64,000 nucleotides of DNA, taken from NCBI RefSeq assembly GCF_021155765.1, contig NC_060106.1, positions 12,178,031 through 12,242,030 of the forward strand, given 5' to 3'. Below, in pieces: positions 51,179 to 62,840 of this stretch. The position numbers and the translations under genes were made by a program. Source of the DNA: Diprion similis (taxonomy: Eukaryota; Arthropoda; Insecta; Hymenoptera; Diprionidae). Position 1 is the first letter of the stretch. The number at the start of each line of letters is the position of its first letter. The notes beneath the pieces are model-generated. The model was given only the letters and a program-made list of their open reading frames with translations, ran no database searches and was not told the DNA's origin.

Positions 51179-54107
51179 ATGGGGTGGAGCTATATTCGCA
51201 GGCTGTCCCTGCTCTTCTTCGTCCTGGCGATAACAGCCTCTGTCAACTTCGTTCACGGTTTTTCCACCGAAAGTAAGTCCGAGTTCCTGCTTGACTAAGC
51301 TACCTTTACCTCTACCTTCTCGTCGGACGGTTGACGTATTGTGGGAACAACGCCGCGAAGATCTCGAAGCGACGATAACGGGCTCACGCGTGTCGCGTCT
51401 CGGCAGCCCGGCTCGATTAATAATATGTGCCTGTGTTCGTGTCTAGTTTGAAACGGGCGCGCGTGTCTCGGCACGATGATAGAAATGTCAGAGAGGGATA
51501 AACGACAATCGTCTAATATCTAATCACCGGAGTATTCCTCCTTTTTTGCGTCTGACGCTCGGATCCGTCGCTGCTGCGCCTCCTTGGAAATGATACATAT
51601 ACAAACGTAAACTTGACAGATAGAGAGCTAAGTGGGCCAGTGTCAAGATAGTCGTATCAAATACAAATGCGTCCACCTAATTGTAGAATCGGTTTGTCCG
51701 ATCCGTGGGCTTAACTTTCGACTTTCGTATAACGCGTTCGCGCTATGGCAGGGTCAGTTATAAACGAGCGAGTTACCGTTTTGGCCCACGATCAACGACG
51801 GCTAGAGTTTCCTTTTGGCCCGTTTCGCTACACGTTCCAACCTTTTTCATTACACCCTAACAAGTTCAATCCGCCAATGTTTCTTCTCGACGCACGCGTC
51901 TCTGTTGTTTGCGTGAACATCAGACGCGCGCCGTCCGATCCTCGTATGCATGCGTGTATTCATGTGTGTGTAGAGACATGTGGACGTATGTACCCATTTC
52001 TTTATTGACGTGTCATCGCGTCGTTGCGTGAATCGCCTTTCGAAAGTAGCCAAGGTGCGCATAATACCGTGCGTAAACATTTCCACGCGTGCCTAATCAC
52101 GATTACCCTTCCCTACTTCCGCTGGGCTAAAGAAAAAAAGTGTAAAAACAAAACACCGATAACGTCTCGCGAGAAGTCCGCAAGTCAAAGATTGTATTTC
52201 ATGCAATCACAACGTGCGAAAAGAAACGCCGAAACTTTATACGTCACTCATTCATTAACTCCGTTATCGGCTTGTCACAGCTTCAACGCAGGTCACACAC
52301 ATGTTGTGCATGATTAATAACACGATTCTGACTCATCTTCTTTCCAGCGATATTTATGATGCGTGTAAAATTATACTTCAGTTGTAATATACCGTTTCGA
52401 TTGTCCGTAAACATTACGTCATTCGGATACTGGGCATTTTTGGCACTCTATGATATATTTATGTTTGGTATAAACGAAGTTTTGTCAGTGGCGTGACGTT
52501 TTCTACGAAAACAGAATTATCGCCTATCCTCGTCGATTTAGTCATTTAATTACTATCACGATAAAATTTTTCACAGTATATACGCTTTCGAAACGGCGTG
52601 ACATGAATTTTTTTTACCACTGATGTAAAAACAGTGCGACGTACATTTTTCTAAACCTTAGTCTGTAGAAGTTGTGCGAACGACGATCAATAGTTTACTA
52701 AAGAAATTTCATAACACGGTGAAAGGAACGAATCGCGTGTATATGATTAATGAACTTAATTTTTTATCATTAGTTCATTTTTACAGAACGAATTCAACGC
52801 GTGAAAGATGAAGTACACGTGAAGCTGATCCGATTCACGTGTCGTAACAAAGTCACGTGTGGGTATAATATAGCATATCACTCGCGTAAACATGTCGAAT
52901 TGCCAAAAAAAAAAAAAAAAAAAAAAAAAACAAGACGAAAAGAATCATACAAGCATGTAGAAAACTGGCAAAAACGTCGTCTCCGAAAATAAGCATGAAA
53001 ATGCTAAAAATAGATGTGTGAAATTTTCACATGGCGAATAATATTCGTGTCGCGGGGAAAGAAAAATATTATTTGCAACAGATGAACGTACACGCAGTCG
53101 TATCTTTGCTTGCAATTAGTTAGACAGAGATAAAACTATTTTTATTTATTTATTATTTATTGCTGCAGCACATCTCCATTCACCTCGGTATAGAAATTTT
53201 TTCTATCCATCCAAATAACAATATTCATCCAGTTCCCAGTGTGTAATCAAGGTGATGTAAATACGTCAGCGTGTCTAAAGCCTTGAACGACGATTTTCGT
53301 CGGATAAACAAACGCTTTGCGCGTTTGGCACACGTGTCCGTGGGCCCGAATTATTACTTCGTTTCGACTAGCTTAGATATAGTCAGATTCTATAGAAGTT
53401 TGTAATGACTACGTATGTACGATGACGACGCGTCGCATAATATACAATGTAACGTTCCATAATTCACAAGTCCGTGGAATCCGATCATCTTAAAATACCC
53501 ATAAATTCCTGTACAATACTCAGTTAATTTCTCGATTTACGAGTCCTCGATAATTGGTTTCACATAATTTCCTTAACGTCAATTATACCCAGACTAGCAG
53601 ATCACCGGTGTGTGATTGTCGAGAAAAATCTCTCTGAGCTCCAGGCACGTTTAAATTCGCACTAGCCTCTCCACCATCGTCTCACATATTGCAGACAATA
53701 GGTGTGTCCAAAGCCCGTGCAAGTTCCGAAGCTTTCGGCACACCGCGAGCTAAGATTAGATAATCGAAAGTCGGGTCTTCGCGAGGGAGCAGCCTCGGTT
53801 GTCGGGAAGAAAGTCGCGCGTATCATCTGCAGTTGTCAACTATTTACACTTGCATACCATAGATACGGTTAGCAAACGTAGAGACACGTCAGTCGGAGAC
53901 ATATTGCTTGTCAGGATGAGATAGTTGTGCTTATCTATCCCTAAAATGAGTCTCTCCTAATATGATTAATTTGAATTCCAGGTGCGGGCGCATGTCCACT
54001 ACGACAATTCCGCTGCGAGAACGCGAAATGCATACCAGTTACGTGGGTCTGCGATGGAGATAACGATTGCGAGGACAATTCCGACGAGCGTACGGAGGAA
54101 TGCAAAT
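51179..54107 (+). CDS. LDL-receptor-family protein, first two coding exons (partial, continues right)
   Basis: Exon 1 (51179-51272) encodes [20 protein letters not shown] and more, a clear signal peptide, and ends phase 1 at GTAAGT. Exon 2 (53982-54107) is a phase 1-1 module encoding one complete LDL-receptor class A repeat: [20 protein letters not shown] then [17 protein letters not shown]. It has six cysteines and the calcium-binding acidic cluster. Class 1-1 exons each carrying one LDLa repeat directly after a signal peptide are typical of LDLR, VLDLR, insect lipophorin receptors and LRPs. The window ends before the EGF, beta-propeller or membrane parts, so the subfamily cannot be decided. 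Known members are endocytic receptors for lipoproteins or signalling co-receptors at the plasma membrane. Intron 1 is 2.7 kb and intron 2 is at least 9.9 kb. Confidence 0.85.
51273..53981 (+). other. Intron 1 of the LDLR-family gene
   Basis: A 2.7-kb intron from the GTAAGT donor to the ATTCCAG acceptor. It is CpG-rich in its first kilobase and AT-rich later, with an A run of about 26 at 52907-52931. No exon with splice sites and coding similarity was found in it on either strand. Confidence 0.65.
52907..52931. repeat. Homopolymer A run
   Basis: About 25 A on the plus strand inside intron 1 of the LDLR-family gene. No coding or transposon sequence that would make it a retroposed poly(A) tail was recognised upstream. 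Confidence 0.8.
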
Positions 54108-54287
54108 GTGAGTAGACGCACTCACGGTCGCCCTCTGTACCTGTGTCCACGTAATACGTAAGCAATTACTGCACCACGACGCATGTGTAACCACGCACGC
54201 GCTACATAATGCATTACGTATGTGCAGCAAGGATATAATAGAGAAAGGGGCTGATGCACATGGCGCCGGTCCCAGACTTTACATACG

Positions 54288-54290
<3 letters not shown>

Positions 54291-54328
<38 letters not shown>
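54291..54328. repeat. (CT)n / (GA)n dinucleotide repeat
   Basis: About 18 CT units on the plus strand, followed by an interrupted continuation. On the other strand it is GAGAG repeated, the binding sequence of GAGA factor in flies. A second tract lies at 61286-61320 in the same intron. Confidence 0.85.
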
Positions 54329-54329
<1 letters not shown>

Positions 54330-57300
54330 CTCTCTCCCTACTTTGGAATAAATGCTTCGACCACTTTATGCCGGTTCACCCTCTTCACCTCTTTCATACT
54401 ACTATACGTACTCTGCGGAATTAATCACCAGGCAAAACAAGAATACGTGTTTTGCGAGGAGGGTGGTCTTTTCGTGCAGGCACTCTACGCACTTAACCAT
54501 GCATGTATAACTCATACTAGTGTTGTGCATGTACTATTGTATTGTGTGCTATTTTAATAAAGAAGCCAATTTGTCACCCTCGCAGTTTAGTGTTTTAAAA
54601 ATAATCGATGATGAGATCTGAATCGGATGATAGATTGAGAGATTACTTTCTAAATCACTCCTGTTTTCATGCACCTATTTCAATATCGCACTTAGATTAC
54701 GTTGAAACTAGCAGCCGGATTTCTAACTCGTGCCAAAAAATCAGAAAAATATTTTATTGGCGTCCCAAATTGTTGTTGTAATAACCCAATATCAGCAATA
54801 TAGATTGAATAAATTATTCCAGATACCGTACGTGTAATCGCCTGCTCATAATAGCTTCAGCTTTATCATTCCGAGTCTTAACTTCTAAGTGGATAGTTTT
54901 AATCCGCGTGTATGTGACTTTTACATTCGGATCATGTTTATTCAAAACTAATGTCTATCCTGGCAAAATTTATGTCATCACAGGATTGATACCTTATACT
55001 CAACTCGAAGCATATAATTTAATTTTATCTCCGATAGCTATGTTTGCCAGATTTTGAACGAAAAAGCCATGAAACTACTTTGTGTAGTCTTCTGAAAAAA
55101 GTCACAATCTTTTTGCTATTCAAGTCTGAGCGACGTCAATGCGGTTAATAACCGATGATAATTATACTTTACAAATAGGGTCATTAATATTTCTTTAATC
55201 TGCGACCCTTCTATCACCATATTAGTATCGACTGTTGCGCGCACTTACGATGACGTTTGCTAAAAATATACATTTCAATTTATTTTATCAAAGTGACAAA
55301 CAAACGTATTTCTTTATCATCTGTTGCCGTGATTAAAGATATCTACACTTCGTCTTCGACCACTTTTATGATCGATTTTACCTGCACCATCATCGTACAT
55401 GTTATACTTTTATTCCTGTACAGGATACGTGTGTTCACACGTATAAACGGATCCGTTCATTGATCGAAGCTACTTTGTAAATCACACGTCATAACTATCG
55501 GGATATATTTACAATATGTACAAAAGTGAAGTTTTCAAGAATCCCTGAGAAAATAACCCGAATTGCGTCACACGTTAAGCAAACACTTGCATGTCCTGCG
55601 GCCAAACGGAGTGTACAAGAAAAACTACACAATAAACTCATATTTCTCCAAGTTACTCTTGCATAATAGGTGAAAATAAGTGAGATATAAGTACCGCGTG
55701 ACTTGATATTGCTTGAATACGCATTAATTTCACAAATTAGTTCACCGTAATATACAAGCTTCAATAATTTGGCGTGTAAAAATAATAAATAATTCTAAAC
55801 GACACTCTAACTCATTCCACACCTATATTGTAAACCTGATGTAAAACGCAACTGCGTAGTAGAATCACCGACTCGATCCTTGTTGGCAAATCAAACATGT
55901 TTGTCCATCCCCACCTGCATCGACTAGAGAGTATGTATGTACTGTACATATCTACACATTGTTTCGTTTTCATATAATTATATCGTGTCCTAATACGACG
56001 CCTACTTGCTCAACTGTAATTAGGAGATAAAATTTAAAATGCCCACGTTTACACGAGGTTATAAATAACCCCGGCCGAATTTCGAATAGCTGTAATTTTT
56101 AACAGATTGTCCACCTGCGAGTAAACAAACAAGTACTACACATTGATACCTACATACATACGTTTTATGATATTATTTATACGTTTGTGTGTGTGTGTTA
56201 TATATATTTATATATGTGCAGTCTTACGAGTTGAATATATATACGTCAACGATGAATGGAGCAGCAGCAGCCGCCTCAGACGTTGCGGTTTGAGCCAATT
56301 TCAGCGCGTACCTATACAGAGTCGTACAAGTTGGATCCACTACCGTGAAAATATCACCCGAGTTACGTTGGGATGAATATCGAGTTGCGAAATATGCGCA
56401 TGTGCAAACACATGTAATAACATTGCGAGGAATAGTTGTGACGACTCACCTCTCGTCACGTCGCGTCGCATCACGTCGTATCGGCGTTTCCCCTCTCCGT
56501 CTCCATGTGATCATGACGCTTGTCAAAAAACGAGTCGTAGGTATACCTATACGACTGCAGATAAAGATCAATGAGAATATGTTATTTTTGTTACTTATTA
56601 GACCGATCAGCTTAATGTGTCGTCGATGATTTGTCTCTGATTCTGTTATCACCGGAGAATAGAAAGTCAGAGTAATTTTAGACATCTTTATATTTATTAT
56701 ATGTATATATCATCGAAACTGAGTAGTAAATTGTGCTCGAGTTTTACATTTTTGTATTTTCATTTATAGGAATTCTATGTCTTGAAAAGAAAATATTATT
56801 TTCATTTGTTCTATTGAAACAGAAACTAGACAACACACGCATGTATAGAAGCACACATAAATTCGCGAAGATTTCGAAGAAATTCGTGGTTTATTAGTAT
56901 GTATTTTTTTTTCTTTTTGTTTTTTTTTATCATTACTTTTGCTTAAAATTTTTATGCGTTGAACCGTGTGTATAGGAGAGAGAGAGAATTACCCTGAAAT
57001 AAAAAAATAGAGCAACCTGATTAAATTACCGACCGACGTTCTGTTATGCAGCTATTACTAATGGAGTTGACGCGACGTAAATAGCAGGTGCTAGGAATAC
57101 CTGGAAAGTCCATGATAAAATCAGTCCGTGCTTTACCATTAAAACGAAATTTTTCAACTGTCTTGTGTTATGATTCGACACACGAGAAACACGAACAAAG
57201 CAACTTGTTATTTCCATTTGAATGCTGTTGTTCTTTGGAAAAAGCCAATTTATATCTAGTAGATCAGATTTAGTGAACGTCTCGAATTCTTCAAAAGACT

Positions 57301-58500
57301 GAATTTAATATTCCTCGATAAAAGAAAAAACAAAAAAAAAAACAATCGAGAAATATCGAGAATTGAAGAAGATAGAAGTTGAAATTTTTCTTTGTCAATA
57401 TCTGTGCCGCGTTTTGCGTATTATTCGAAATGCAAAAAGAGTTATTCTTTACATTCTTTTACATTAGATCTATCTACTAAAATATTTACCTCTATGTCTA
57501 CCATAGCCTTCGAACAATTTGTAATTACATATGAAATCATGCAACGTTCATCCACCTAACGATATTTCGATTCAAGCTGCGAGATATTTTCTCTTCCATA
57601 GGATTAGTTGAAAAGTATGTACATGAATAATATAAATCGACGATACTTATCGCACGACTCTATTGAGAATGTAATACGGTATTGAACGGGTGTATTATAT
57701 GGCTATAAGATATAGAAGTGTAGGTCTATTCAGGGATCGAACGTCAATACTACCCGGTATCCTTCTTATCATTTGGAATTGCGCAGATAACTACTTTAAC
57801 GAGAAAAGTTTTATTGTGACTCTGACGACTGGTTCTATCTCTAAATTCCATCTTATAAAGACATTAAAAAAGCCGTCTTCTTTATTAAAGGTACGAAGAA
57901 CGAAGAAACTAAATTCTTTAATTCCATTCATTACACGTAACAACTTTAATACTGTTTTCACTTTTTATCGTACATCTTTCGTTTGACCTGTCAGTCGAGA
58001 TAAACAACTGTACCCAACAATTGCTTCGTAGATTCATTGAACTGGTTTCCCTTAAAATTATATAGTTTAAATAATAAATGTCAACTTGAGAAAATGTATC
58101 ATCTTTGAAAAAAAATATTTGATTTACTCGTCCGTTCAAAAACCAGTTATCAAAGAAGCCTGAAGTTCCCGTAACTAGTTCGTGTAAAAGAAAACATGTA
58201 GATACATATCTGACGTACACACATTGTACTTATAAAAGAGATTTATCATTTTAAAATTACCGTCTCTATGCATACCCTTCCATACGCCGTGAAGATGACG
58301 AGGTGGTGAGACTCGGACGGGCTGCAAAGCGAGATGCGAGTCGTCGTGAAAAAAAGTATGGAAAAAGCGAATAAATTACACAAAAAGTAAAACGACGAAA
58401 AAACGCAATCAAAGCCGCGGGACAAACGACGCGACGATGCGACCGAGTTACGATAAGATTGGCAAGAGGAGAACGCGGACTTATCGATCGCCAGCAGTTG

Positions 58501-58602
58501 GTCGGTCCGTCGGTCGGTCGGTTTGTCTGTCTGCTGTCCGTTCGTCCACCCGTCTTTCTTTCTTTCTGTCAGTCTGTCTGTCGGTCGGTCGGTCGACGTC
58601 TG
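58501..58602. repeat. GTCG/GTCT-type tetranucleotide repeat
   Basis: Imperfect arrays of GGTC, TGTC and TTTC units run for about 100 bp, creating overlapping Arg/Ser/Val or Asp/Arg low-complexity frames on both strands. It is a compound microsatellite and explains the stacked open frames here. Confidence 0.8.
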
Positions 58603-60005
58603 TACCAACTCCGTATGTCCCTCTGTCCGGCTGAGGTGCTTTGCAGTTTGCAGTTATCCCGGATGCTGTGCTGTAGCAGGCGTTATCCTCCGGCTCGAAT
58701 TCCCAGCAACGCGACTCCAACTCAAAGGAATCCCTTTTCCTGTCTCTGTCTGCCCTTCGCAACGCTCTTACATAATGCAATATTCTCCTCTCGAGCAGAG
58801 TTTATATTCTGCTCTTTTACTCCCTGCATCATGTTTTTATTTACCTTTGAAATATCTGCAATTTTCTTTGTTCACTTACGTTTATATCCTCGTTGTACGT
58901 TATACCGGAATGCGTAGAGATCGGAAGTAATGAAGGTGTAACGGAACTTCAGAGGGAAAAAACCTCCTCGAAGAGCCTTGTTGAATTGGGATGAGAAATT
59001 TATTGCTACAAGAGGCTCGGTGCAGTCGCGAGCAAAGTACATAAAGCAAAGAGCGTCGAGCTCGTCGAGAATATGATGTTATCCTTGTATGGGCTACTTC
59101 CAATTGACTAAAGCTCAGCACACGCTTGAGATGGAGAACTGAAAGGGTTTGAAAAACCTTTGTCAAACGATTTCGATTTGAAAGAAGAACCATTTTTCCC
59201 GAGTAGCTATACTTTTTCACTCAAATCGATCTTATCGCGTTTCACCAATTATACAACCGCGTAAATTGAATGGAACACTTGTTACCCCACAGTATAATTA
59301 GCTCGTTGAAACGAGTATGCGATCAGTAGCCTAAGAAAATCTCTGTTCACTCTCCTTTCCCTCTGTCAAAGAAGTTTAATTTTCTCACAATCAGATGTTA
59401 AAAGCGGTCGCTTTGTGCCCACGAAGGGCTTTATCTCTGAAAGAGAGGTCAACGCGGTCATTCGACGCGAAGATTGACCCGCTGCTCCATAGAGAGGAGC
59501 CCCATTGAGCATCAAGTGGCTATAATTGGTCGTCTTGGCGACAGACGCGCCCCCTCTACGGCGTCTGACTCGGGAGAAATCCTTCAAGAGTTATAGATTA
59601 GCATAACAGTGTCACACTTGGGCTGTATTCCAAAGAAACATTATGATATACCGTGGAAGAAAATATTCTGATTATCACAACAACCCCGAATACATTTTTG
59701 ACATCTGCGTTACGCGCCGCAGAAGATCGTGCAATTTAATTGTTCAAGTCAATCGAATAGTATTTTTGTTATTAAATTTTCGCGGTATTATATATACGAA
59801 TGTATGCTCAATTGGCGAGTACAGAAGATGACTGTTCTGTTTCGTGTTTCGTGGTTTTGATTTTTTTTTCAATCAAACGGTGAATACAATGATATGTGGC
59901 TTGAATCGTGTATTGATATGTATAGTTAATATGGCCCAAGTCGTTATTAATCGTCTGGCCGATTCGGACGTCTTGCTAATTCGGAGTCAAATTTCAAGGG
60001 AGTTT

Positions 60006-60009
<4 letters not shown>

Positions 60010-60037
<28 letters not shown>
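60010..60037. repeat. Homopolymer T run
   Basis: About 28 T on the plus strand in intron 2 of the LDLR-family gene. It is a simple repeat; nothing like a retroposon body was recognised on the minus strand beside it. Confidence 0.8.
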
Positions 60038-60040
<3 letters not shown>

Positions 60041-60272
60041 ATCTTTTCCATTTTCACTACCGCCTGCATTTCTATTGAAAATATTTGAATATTAAAAACT
60101 GAACCGTTACTTGTTCAAGGTTGAAAAATAGTTATTTTCGTGGCAAGTGCGCATAAAATATGGATTACTTGACGACAGTAGAGTGCCGCACGAGAGTCAA
60201 GAACTCCTCAATTGCGCACACGCAACAAATCCTATTTCTGTGCTAACTCCTGGCAAAAACAAGAATATTGTT

Positions 60273-60338
60273 TAGTTTTTATATAAGCACCAGTCCTTAA
60301 AAGTCGACTTTTAAACACTAGTGCTCATATAAAAACTA
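60273..60338. repeat. 66-bp near-perfect palindrome with no spacer
   Basis: The centre is TTAAAAGTCGACTTTTAA (perfect), and the arms extend to 33 bp each with about four mismatched pairs, ending TAGTTTTTATATAAGCAC and its complement. It is bounded by TA at both ends. It could be the fused terminal repeats of a small foldback or Tc1/mariner-type MITE, or a cruciform-forming site. Confidence 0.75.
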
Positions 60339-60758
60339 CAAAGTAGTCAAGTTGTTGACGGAGGTAGCGCAGCAATAATGCTGATTGTTTTACTGATGAA
60401 AAGGTGACCTGAACCCGCGAACAAGATTTACTACCAACGCGTGCATAAATCTTGTACATCATACTAAATGACGACTGCTTTAGAACAAAAAAAAAAATAA
60501 ATAAATAATGAAAGATAGAAAATCACGGTGCAACATATTGTGACGCAACAAGCTTTTTATGAAGACAAATGGAAAAGCATGCAACGCAAGCATAGTCGAT
60601 ATTGCATCAACCGCAAAATACGAAGCAAGTCGACCTCCAGGCTGTATCCGAGGTCGTATTGGCTAGTCGCCGTTTGTTCTTCTCTCATCGTCAGTGTTTA
60701 TTTTCCCTTTTTACGAACCGTTCGACGGTGGCTTCATCCCGACAGAGAAGATCCTCCT

Positions 60759-60820
60759 CCACCTCCTCTTCCTCATCTTCCTCATCTTCCTCATCTTCAT
60801 CCTCATCCTCATCCTCCTCA
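60759..60820. repeat. CTC/CAT trinucleotide-like repeat
   Basis: A compound run of TCCTCx units (CCTCTTCCTCATCTT and similar) for about 60 bp, giving Ser, His or Leu runs in the three plus-strand frames. It is a simple repeat; the frames over it are not supported as genes. Confidence 0.75.
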
Positions 60821-61285
60821 ATTCTTGGACCCTGATGCCGTTGCACCACCGCAGCCTAGGGCGTGCAAGCAAGGTTTGCCCGAGTTGCATCAGTCACTCG
60901 AAGCGAATTCAGCTTTGGGTTCGTTGATACCGGATTATTATGGTGAAAGGCTGCCCCGTAGATCTTGTCGGCTGCTGCAGTAAACTGCATGTGGAGCGCA
61001 TGGTCAGCCGATGGTTATTTGTGGTCGTAACATTGGCGTCGACCCGGCCTATCCCGCACACACCGCGTGCACATTTCGCATTTCGCACGATCGTCACTGC
61101 GAACCTTACCTATTGATTCACTCGAAAAGCCCGACGGTGCGGCTCGCGAAACGAGTAATGCTCTACGCGGATTAGATGAACGAGATAAACCCCAGACGAC
61201 GATGCGCTGCACAGCACAGCACAGCAAAGCACTCGATTGCCATAATCCTGGATTACAATCCGGGTTTCATTACGAGAATTGTTGT

Positions 61286-61320
<35 letters not shown>
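61286..61320. repeat. (CT)n / (GA)n dinucleotide repeat
   Basis: About 15-17 CT units on the plus strand, with GAGAG on the complement, followed by AGGGAGAGATATAAT. It is the second such tract within intron 2 of the LDLR-family gene. Confidence 0.85.
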
Positions 61321-62629
61321 AGGGAGAGATATAATAATAAATCTGAGGATAAAATATTTCACCGTTCAACATGCAATTCGAACATATGTATATGTATATA
61401 TATGTATACACATTGTATACATACTTTATAGGCGGATAAAACGAAATATGTAATCCGAAGGGATCAGAAGAAAAGGATAGACTGTCCATTCTGCCAAACT
61501 TGGCGGTCCTCATTTTCCTAACTTGATAATTTCCGTTTTTTCGCTTTTTCGCTTCGTGCACTTCCGCGGTACACGCGATAATGGGGTGAAGGTAAACCTG
61601 ATTACTTGTACAAAACCTCAGTTTTACCCTGAACGCAAATTTCAAACGGTCACGAACAAAGGCCGCGGGGTTCAAGGGTGAATCAACAATTTCGATCGTG
61701 CGAGGGCGAACCGTTTTGACCTCATCCTCATCCTCACCCTCTCCTGTTAGATTCTATCACAATTTCTCCGAATTTAATTGTGTCGTCGGTTTACACGCGC
61801 AGCTGTGTCTGAACGGATTGTATCAGATATCCACACGAGTACCCTGTCCATACACATACCTAAATACAGCGTAGAATTTTACAGCGACACTAATTCGAGC
61901 GCGTATACCCGATGGTCCGTTAAATTTACGCCCATGTAGACCATCGTCCGCAACGCTGAAAATGGGGACGGGTGGTCCTTATCAGTGAGAAGCGCTGCCA
62001 AGTTTGGCCATTGAATTTGTAGGACACTCGACGAAGCGAAGGATGAGGATGAGGATGAGGTGCTGGTGCGGTAGATGGAAGAGAACAAAAGTATGTCAGA
62101 TTCTTGCAAGCAGGCGCAAGACCTTCCTTATACTCTATACGTAGTCGCATGCGGTAATTGCAATAAGGTCTTCATCGCGGTCGGCGCACGAGAAGTCGAC
62201 GAGAGGAGCCGAGTCGTCTGCATCCATCCCTCGCTTGGCGTTCACGTCTTATTCCAAGAACTCGGGCATGATGCCCGTCTTGGCTCCCCGAAGACCCCAA
62301 CCTCTCGTCTCTCCAGCCCTCGCGAAACTCGAGACCCGAGACCCGAGTCGAGGATTCGAGGTCTCGGCTAGTGGTAATAACTTCGGATTGTGCACATCAA
62401 CCCTTGTGGAATAGGAGAACCCTCTCTCCGTTCTCTGTGCAATAAATGCACCTTGGAATCTCTCCCCTGGGTTTACCCCGCTCTTTATCGCATATATCCT
62501 GAAAGTAGAGTAGTATTCGTTCCAGAGGCAGTCAGCCGGAGATTATCTCTACCAGTGATAAAGCAAGAATCGATGCAGAAATACATTTAGTATGATCAAT
62601 TTGATGCCTTAAGACAGGAAAAAATGGCG

Positions 62630-62840
62630 CTTGAATTCAAGTGACTTCTGTGAATTGAAAAATTTCGTTATTATTGCGCAGGTCAATTTACGTGATTATT
62701 GATATAGCATAAGAAGAAAGTATTGACATCAGATGTCAGGTGATGAAACAACGAATTCAAGTGACTTCATATGAGTCCAAGTGTAACTTCTTGACACAAC
62801 TTGAGGATGAATTCATGTGACTATAAGTGACTTGAAGTAA
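62630..62840. promoter_or_regulatory. Cluster of TCAAGTG-type motifs with a 16-bp direct repeat
   Basis: GAATTCAAGTGACTTC occurs exactly at 62633-62648 and 62753-62768, and CCAAGTG and ATAAGTG variants follow near 62777 and 62824, with a further GAATTCATGTGAC near 62811. TCAAGTG is the core recognised by NK-2 class homeodomain proteins. It could be an intronic regulatory cluster or simply a degenerate repeat. Confidence 0.3.

Noticed and set aside
52801-52992. Short frame ending in a poly-lysine run, with an A run that could be a retroposon tail
   Set aside because: The lysines are just the homopolymer A run; no processed-gene or transposon body is recognisable upstream and no target duplication is evident.
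58246-58930. Several overlapping 100-150 codon frames on both strands
   Set aside because: They are produced by the GTCG/GTCT tetranucleotide repeat and its flanks; Ser/Val/Arg low complexity in all frames.
60528-60983. 151-codon frame with Pro-His-Leu runs
   Set aside because: Generated by the CTC/CAT simple repeat; no splice sites in phase with the LDLR-family exon and no LDLa or EGF cysteines.
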